From the NCBI GenBank assembly GCA_019750135.1, contig JAIEOV010000029.1:1-64000 (forward strand): a stretch of DNA of 64,000 bases, in the 5' to 3' direction. The translations under genes and the position numbers were made by a program. This DNA is from Reyranella sp. (lineage in GTDB: Bacteria > Pseudomonadota > Alphaproteobacteria > Reyranellales > Reyranellaceae). The notes beneath the pieces are model-generated. The model saw nothing but the letters and a program-made list of their open reading frames with translations, did no database searches and was not told where the DNA came from. How positions within the stretch are numbered: position 1 is the first letter of the stretch; each line of letters opens with the position of its first letter. Below, piece after piece: positions 59,271 through 64,000 of the stretch.

Positions 59271-61172
59271 ATGATGAAACGACGTCTTCTGACGCAGGCT
59301 CTGCTGATTGGCTGGGTCGGCGCACCGGCCTTTGCCGCCGATCCACTGCCCGCGATGCAGGAGACGCCGAGCCTGGTGGAGAAGGTGAAGTCGGGCGCGT
59401 TGCCGCCGGTCGACAAGCGCATTCCCCAGCAGCCCCTGGTGGTCACGCGGTTCGCCGGCGGCGACGGCCCGGGCAAGCCCGGCGGTCAGCTCAACATGCT
59501 GATCTCGGGTTCACGCGACACCCGTCTGATGACGGTCTACAGCTACACCCGCCTGATCGCCTACGACGACCAGTTCAAGCTGCACCCCGACATCCTCGAG
59601 AGCTTCGAGGTCAAGGAGGGTCGCGAGTTCACACTGAAGCTGCGCGCCGGCCATAAATGGTCGGATGGCCATCCCTTCACCACCGACGACTTCCGCTTCT
59701 TCTGGGAGGACATCGCCAACAACAGCGAACTGTCGCCGTCCGGCCCGTCCGTCGAGCTCATGGTCGATGGCCAGCCGCCCAAGGTCGAGATCCTCGACGA
59801 GTTGACGATCCGCTACAGCTGGGACAAGCCCAACCCCTACTTCATCGAAAGCCAGGCGCGCGCCGCGCCGCTGTTCCTGTTCCGGCCGGCACACTACCTC
59901 AAGAAGCTCCACGGCAAGTACACGCCAGAGGAGGAGATCCTGAAGCTGTACAAGGGCAGCCGCTGGTCGAACATCTTCAAGCGCCAGGACGTCATGTACG
60001 GCAACAGCAATGTCGACCTGCCCACGCTCAACCCATGGGTGCTCACGACCGTCCCCCCGGCCCAGCGATTCGTCTTCGCGCGCAATCCCTACTATCACCG
60101 CATCGACCAGAAGGGACAGCAACTCCCCTACATCGACGACGTGATCATGACCGTGGCGGCGACCAACCTGATCCCCGCCAAGGCGGGCCTCGGCGAGGCC
60201 GACCTGCAGCCGCGCTATCTGAATATGCGCGATTACACCTTCCTGCAGACGAGCGCCAAGACATCGGCCGTAACCGTTCGCTTGTGGGAGTCCGGATCTG
60301 GCTCACAGCTCGCGCTCTATCCCAACCTCACGGCGAGCGATGTCGAATGGCGCAAGCTGATGCGAGACGTCCGATTCCGCCGCGCGCTGTCTCTGGCGAT
60401 CGATCGGCAGGAGCTCAACCAGGCCGTCTACCTGGGGTTGGCCAAGCCCTCCAACAACACGATCATGGAGCGCTCGAACCTGTTCAAGCCCGAGTACGCG
60501 ACGAAGTGGGCCAAATACGATCCGAAACTCGCGAGCAAGCTCCTCGACGAGGTCGGCCTGGACAAGCGTGACTCCGACGGCATCCGCCTCCTGCCAGACG
60601 GTCGATCGGCAACCATCGTCGTCGAGCATGCGAGCGAGGAGACCGAGGACGCCGATGCCCTTCAGCTGATCAGCGAGTTTTGGAAGAAGGTCGGCATCAA
60701 GATGCTTACGAAGCCGCAAACCCGCGAGAACTTCCGCCTGAGGGCCTTTTCCGGCGACGCGATCATGACGGCCTTCGCTGGCGCCGTGACGGCCGTGCCG
60801 ACGGTCAACACCAGCCCGAAGGAGTTCGCGCCGACCATGCAGGGCGGCCTTCAGTGGTCGCGCTGGGGCATGTTCGTGGAATCCAAAGGCACGAAAGGCG
60901 AGAAGTGCGACATGCCGTCGGCCTGCAAGCTGTTGGACTACCTCAAGGACTGGGAGACCTCGGCCGATCCCGCGGTTCGCCGCAAGGCCTGGGACCAGAT
61001 CCTCACCGCCAACGCCGACGAGGTCTTCTCTATCGGGACGGTGAACGGGATACGCCAACCCATCGTCGTCGGACCGAAGGTCCGCAACGTGCCAAAGGAA
61101 GGTTACTTCGCCTGGGATCCAGGCGGATACATCGGGCTCTATCAGCCCGATACATTCTGGATAGGCCAGTAG
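59271..61172 (+). CDS. Family 5 extracellular solute-binding protein
   Basis: A 633-residue periplasmic binding protein of the oligopeptide/dipeptide ABC class (SBP_bac_5). Signal peptide MKRRLLTQALLIGWVGAPAFA. Marks: GGQLNMLISGSRDTRLMTVYSYTRL, LHPDILESFEVKEGREFTLKLRAGHKWSDGHPFTTDDFRFFWED in parts, VRFRRALSLAIDRQELNQAVY. The size (over 600) is like the binding proteins of ABC systems found in rhizobia next to microcin-C-type transporters. No permease or ATPase genes are beside it, so it is an orphan receptor here. Start at 59271 or the next ATG 59274. Confidence 0.86.
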   Translation: MMKRRLLTQALLIGWVGAPAFAADPLPAMQETPSLVEKVKSGALPPVDKRIPQQPLVVTRFAGGDGPGKPGGQLNMLISGSRDTRLMTVYSYTRLIAYDDQFKLHPDILESFEVKEGREFTLKLRAGHKWSDGHPFTTDDFRFFWEDIANNSELSPSGPSVELMVDGQPPKVEILDELTIRYSWDKPNPYFIESQARAAPLFLFRPAHYLKKLHGKYTPEEEILKLYKGSRWSNIFKRQDVMYGNSNVDLPTLNPWVLTTVPPAQRFVFARNPYYHRIDQKGQQLPYIDDVIMTVAATNLIPAKAGLGEADLQPRYLNMRDYTFLQTSAKTSAVTVRLWESGSGSQLALYPNLTASDVEWRKLMRDVRFRRALSLAIDRQELNQAVYLGLAKPSNNTIMERSNLFKPEYATKWAKYDPKLASKLLDEVGLDKRDSDGIRLLPDGRSATIVVEHASEETEDADALQLISEFWKKVGIKMLTKPQTRENFRLRAFSGDAIMTAFAGAVTAVPTVNTSPKEFAPTMQGGLQWSRWGMFVESKGTKGEKCDMPSACKLLDYLKDWETSADPAVRRKAWDQILTANADEVFSIGTVNGIRQPIVVGPKVRNVPKEGYFAWDPGGYIGLYQPDTFWIGQ

Positions 61173-61277
61173 AACGGACCTGCTGCTGTTTCAGAGCACT
61201 GGCGAAATGGAAGTTAGTGGCGCGATCGAGGCGACTCATGACCTGTTCGATAGTCCAACCATTTTGAGCGACCCGTA

Positions 61278-62246
61278 GTGCGCTACCGATCCGCCGCTTG
61301 GCTGCTGGCGACCCACATTGCGCTGATCAGCGCACACGCTAGCGGGCAAGTGATCAATGGCGACACGCTCATACTGGCCGGGAAGCTCTATCGGCTCTGG
61401 GGCATCGACGCGCCGGAGAGCGAGCAACATTGCGCCGACGGATGGCCTGCAGGCGCCGTTGCGAAAGCGCGCCTTCAGACCTTGATGCAGAGTGGCGCTG
61501 TGCACTGCGAGGAACGAGAGCGCGACATCTATGGCCAAAGCATCGCCGCATGTACAGCGTCTGGCAGGGATCTGGGCGCGGCGCTCGTGCGCGAGGGCCT
61601 CGCTTGGCCGTCAAGGCAACACGACGAAGAGTACTTCGACCAGCAGGCGAGCGCGAAAGAGCAGCGGCTGGGAATCCACGGTCATCAATGCACGCCACCT
61701 TGGATATGGCGCGCAGAACGGCGGCAGCAGGCCAGCCTGGGGAGAAACCGCGGACATGGATCATGCCATGCGGCGAAGGCGGAGGTCGGGGATATGGCGA
61801 ATCAGATCGCTATCCTAGGCATGGTCGCCGCGCTTGGTCTTCCAGGCCTAGAGACACGCTCCCTGCCTTCAGCGGGGGCGGACGCCGGACGGGCGGACGC
61901 ATCTCCGCGAGTGCAGGAAGGCGGGCCAACTCGAGATGACGCGACTTCAACGGAGAGGTCTCCCGATGGACCGCCTGAATCTGCGACTGTCGCCGGTTCC
62001 GATCTGCCGGCTCCCCGGCTCCCAGTGCCGTTTTGGCGACAACCTCCACCACCGGCTTCCTCGCGAGCTCATCAGGAAGTGCCGGAGGACACTGCAGAAC
62101 ACCAGTCGCCAGATGCACTCGATAAAGAAGACGCCAAAGCGGCCATCGAACGGGATGGCTACAAGAACGGGATGGCTACAACAAGGTCATGGTCCTGGGC
62201 AAAGCCAGCAATGGAGCCTGGCACGCCAAGGCTTGCAGGGGCGTAG
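61278..62246 (+). CDS. Thermonuclease-like (SNase) protein with a frame-disrupted tail
   Basis: A 322-residue open frame starting at GTG 61278. Signal-like AAWLLATHIALISAHASG, then an SNase-like domain (residues about 24-150): VINGDTLILAGKLYRLWGIDAPESEQHC, ALVREGLAWPS and KEQRLGIHGHQCTPPWIWR. The DGD motif of SNases is NGD here. From residue 173 an internal ATG with GGAGG (61794) may begin a separate second reading unit in the same frame. The last 28 codons are out of frame because of a 17-bp duplication (see 62151-62184). The product is probably damaged or a chance fusion. Confidence 0.7.
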   Translation: MRYRSAAWLLATHIALISAHASGQVINGDTLILAGKLYRLWGIDAPESEQHCADGWPAGAVAKARLQTLMQSGAVHCEERERDIYGQSIAACTASGRDLGAALVREGLAWPSRQHDEEYFDQQASAKEQRLGIHGHQCTPPWIWRAERRQQASLGRNRGHGSCHAAKAEVGDMANQIAILGMVAALGLPGLETRSLPSAGADAGRADASPRVQEGGPTRDDATSTERSPDGPPESATVAGSDLPAPRLPVPFWRQPPPPASSRAHQEVPEDTAEHQSPDALDKEDAKAAIERDGYKNGMATTRSWSWAKPAMEPGTPRLAGA

Positions 62247-62296
62247 CCGAGGTATTTCTAACGGTCGACTCAGACGGCACCGTATCAAGCGAGTAG
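61794..62296 (+). pseudogene. Frameshifted small secreted protein
   Basis: A second unit begins at ATG 61794, with GGAGG 8 bp before it, and a signal-like MANQIAILGMVAALGLPGLE. After a disordered Pro-rich part, it reaches DKEDAKAAIERDGY. If one copy of a 17-bp duplication is removed, the frame runs on NKVMVLGKASNGAWHAKACR and GVAEVFLTVDSDGTVSSE to a TAG at 62294-62296. That is a coherent beta-rich domain. In the present sequence the frame shifts and ends at 62246. Confidence 0.6.
62151..62184 (+). repeat. 17-bp tandem duplication causing a frameshift
   Basis: Two adjacent 17-bp copies (62151-62167 and 62168-62184) differ at one base (position 15, G versus C). Because 17 is not a multiple of three, the insertion moves the downstream codons out of frame. 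Confidence 0.8.
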
Positions 62297-62356
62297 TACG
62301 TTGGACCGCACTTTGACGCCGGGCCTGGACACGTGCGCGGGTGACGGACGCGTTCC

Positions 62357-63322
62357 ATGAGCTTGCTTGACTGGACCTTCGCAGCTCGCCGACCGGGCCT
62401 TATGCGATCGGCGAAAGCCCTGTCAGGCCGGATCCTCCGGTCGAACCGTGGACTTGATCGCGTGCGACTGGATCTTCTGCTTCTGGTCCTGATCGCCGTC
62501 AGCAGCGCCGCTGTGGCGCAAAACCAGAAGCACCGTCCAGCGAGATCCGCCACACCATCTGGAGCAGTTCCGACCAAGCCGGCGCCACCGCCCCCCAAGG
62601 CGTCTTCAAGATTTCCCCCGCCTGCCTTCAGGATCATCGTTGCGACCGAGGCCGGCTACCCGCCCTTCAACTACCTCGACCGCAAGGGATTGCCGGCTGG
62701 GTTCGAGATGGAGCTGGCTCAGGAGGTCTGCCAGCGCATAAAGGCCGAGTGCGAGTTTGTGGCCGTGAAGTGGGACGAACTGGTCCCCGGCCTCTTGGAC
62801 AAGAAGTTCGACGTGATCATGTCGTCCATGCAAATCACAAGTGAGCGGCGCCGGCGGATGGGCATGTCTCGCAGCTACTACCTTTCGCCCGGGGCGTTTA
62901 TCGCCCGCAAGGGCGCACCTTTCGATGGTCCGCCCTCACTCCTGCAGAACAAACGGATCGGTATCCAGGTTGATTCGATGCATGCGGACTGGGCTGACAT
63001 GAGCTTTCGGCGGTCCGCTCAGCTGAGGCGCTACCGCACCGTTGCGGATGCGTTAGATGCATTGTCCAAAGACGAAGTTGATGCGGTGTTTGGCGACAAG
63101 GCCCAGCTTTGGCTGTGGAGCCAAACACCGGAAGGGATCTGCTGCGCCATCGTCGGTGATGATGTCAAACACAGGCAAACCTTGGGCGTTGGAGTCGCCG
63201 CCGGCCTCCGCAAGGAAGACGCCAAGTTGCGCGAGGCGCTGAACAACGCACTCGGCGAGATCATGAGTGACGGCACTTACAAGGAGCTCAACAGGACGTA
63301 CTTTCCGTTTCCGCTGAAATAG
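62357..63322 (+). CDS. Family 3 periplasmic amino-acid-binding protein
   Basis: A 321-residue SBP_bac_3 protein. A long N-terminal part (about 1-90) includes a hydrophobic segment (LDLLLLVLIAVSSAAVA) and a Pro-rich linker. The binding domain begins FRIIVATEAGYPPFNYLDRKG and includes GFEMELAQEVCQRI, WDELVPGLLDKKFDVIMSSM, ITSERRRRMGMSRSYY and FGDKAQLWLW. The pattern is that of lysine/arginine/ornithine- or octopine/nopaline-type receptors. No ABC partners are in view. The ATG at 62402 (MRSAK) is an alternative start giving a shorter leader. Confidence 0.86.
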   Translation: MSLLDWTFAARRPGLMRSAKALSGRILRSNRGLDRVRLDLLLLVLIAVSSAAVAQNQKHRPARSATPSGAVPTKPAPPPPKASSRFPPPAFRIIVATEAGYPPFNYLDRKGLPAGFEMELAQEVCQRIKAECEFVAVKWDELVPGLLDKKFDVIMSSMQITSERRRRMGMSRSYYLSPGAFIARKGAPFDGPPSLLQNKRIGIQVDSMHADWADMSFRRSAQLRRYRTVADALDALSKDEVDAVFGDKAQLWLWSQTPEGICCAIVGDDVKHRQTLGVGVAAGLRKEDAKLREALNNALGEIMSDGTYKELNRTYFPFPLK

Positions 63323-63498
63323 AGCGCAGCTTGCAAGAACCGGTGCGTAGGCGAGATCGAGCGCCAACAATTACCATCGCTTCTATTGAGCCTTGGCCGG
63401 ATCTTCACGGGCGGATCAACGGACGCCCTCCCGTGACTGGAGACTGGGTAACTGTTGTGGCCGCCGCGCTTCGTCGCGCGGCGCCACGAAGCGCACAA

Positions 63499-63948
63499 TT
63501 ACCAACCCCACAACAAACGTTTTGCTACCCAGCCCCGAAGCCCGTCACGTTGCAATCGGACCCACCCCCCGCTGTGCTCAAGGGTCTTCAGCACCTCGCC
63601 GTAGACCAACTTGGCCACGATGCGGCTGTTGACCGAGGGCCGGCTGCGCATATTGGCTCCTTTGACCTTTACGATGTGATAGGGCGTGCTGCGGGTAAGC
63701 GACCGATGAATCCAGCCCGTATCATTCTCGAAATCGATCACCTTAAGCCAAGCGCCCTGGTTCCGCAGAATCCTAAGGGGATAGCCTCGATCCAATATCC
63801 AATCTGGCGGGTACTTGGTTCCAGGTCCCGCACGCAGGTTCACTTCGTCCCCGGACACGCTGACCATCTCTTGCGCATGCGCATGCCACCCGGTTAGCAA
63901 GAAGAGAGCCGGCAGGAGGCGGAGGATGCAATGGAAAGCACGGCTCAT
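63499..63948 (-). CDS. Secreted protein with two bacterial SH3 domains
   Basis: A 149-residue protein. Signal peptide LRLLPALFLLTGWHAHA; first SH3b-like domain VSVSGDEVNLRAGPGTKYPPDW ... WLKVIDFENDTGWIHRSL; second domain VKVKGANMRSRPSVNSRIVAKLVYGEVL ... GWVRLQRDGLRGWVAKRLLWGW. Such proteins bind cell wall or act in the periplasm; the family is often called SH3 domain-containing. Its stop lies 176 bp from the previous convergent gene; that gap (63323-63498) shows nothing else. Confidence 0.86.
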   Translation of the reverse strand: MSRAFHCILRLLPALFLLTGWHAHAQEMVSVSGDEVNLRAGPGTKYPPDWILDRGYPLRILRNQGAWLKVIDFENDTGWIHRSLTRSTPYHIVKVKGANMRSRPSVNSRIVAKLVYGEVLKTLEHSGGWVRLQRDGLRGWVAKRLLWGW

Positions 63949-64000
63949 TCTTCACCTCGTGGCGATGGTCAACAGGTCCGAGTACGATCAGGCTGCCGAT

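Overview
The window is GC-rich (roughly two thirds G+C by eye), densely packed chromosomal DNA from an alphaproteobacterium. This is inferred from the gene set: a ugp glycerol-3-phosphate system with a Pho box, homospermidine synthase beside a type III ornithine decarboxylase with a long structured leader, bacterial ceramide genes of the Caulobacter type, PHA synthases, class III dgdA-like aminotransferase, and FNR/FixK-type boxes. A Reyranella-like lineage is a guess. I saw no rRNA, tRNA, CRISPR or intact transposase. About 63 protein genes are supported, many in short-spaced or overlapping operons.

Layout. 1-267 is the end of an autotransporter. 538-6067 (minus) is ugpQ, then ugpB-A-E-C and a PaaI thioesterase, with a Pho-box-like site before ugpB. 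6109-8366 is an SDR and an ArsB/SLC13-type permease. 8453-10304 is bufB-bufC-DUF2798, the maturation half of a bufferin (copper-binding RiPP) system. Its precursor bufA lies 14 kb away in a bufA-doxX-NDH-2 operon (22735-24834). 10305-20486 holds patatins, 3-hydroxybutyrate dehydrogenase, a HAD enzyme, two LysR regulators with palindromic sites, a thioredoxin-like peroxiredoxin, a 138-bp nested palindrome and a five-gene cupin-MFS-DUF302-patatin-monooxygenase operon. 20568-22718 is TetR, DUF1330 and a GrdB-like selenoprotein read through an in-frame UGA with a SECIS-like hairpin. 24951-30552 is a permuted D-amino-acid-oxidase-like protein, LysR, dialkylglycine decarboxylase, GH88 and an alkyltransferase-like protein. 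30549-34324 is the polyamine operon with its leader. 34546-37839 is metallophosphoesterase, candidate ceramide synthase and MFS; the rest of ceramide synthesis is at 49896-54232. 37903-49892 is a block of PHA synthases, host-attachment protein, P-type ATPase and an HlyD/ABC-2 exporter, carrying six FNR/FixK-type boxes. 54326-57555 is argD-argF-hslO behind a sigma70 promoter and a terminator-like leader hairpin. 57612-62296 is a decayed stretch with a stop-interrupted phage-like gene and a nuclease gene broken by a 17-bp duplication, with periplasmic binding proteins and an SH3 protein around it.

Themes. The strongest new signals are: (1) the Sec-containing GrdB-like gene that standard annotation would split in two; (2) a 28-bp promoter motif (ATCGA-N9-CASTCG-N2-ATTTCA) at the same orientation and similar distance before bdhA, the cupin operon and bufA, tying three loci into one regulon; (3) a split bufferin locus; (4) a predicted low-oxygen regulon over 37.9-44.9 kb; (5) a 41-codon structured leader ORF before ornithine decarboxylase. 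All functional assignments rest on reading motifs and family knowledge, with no database search.
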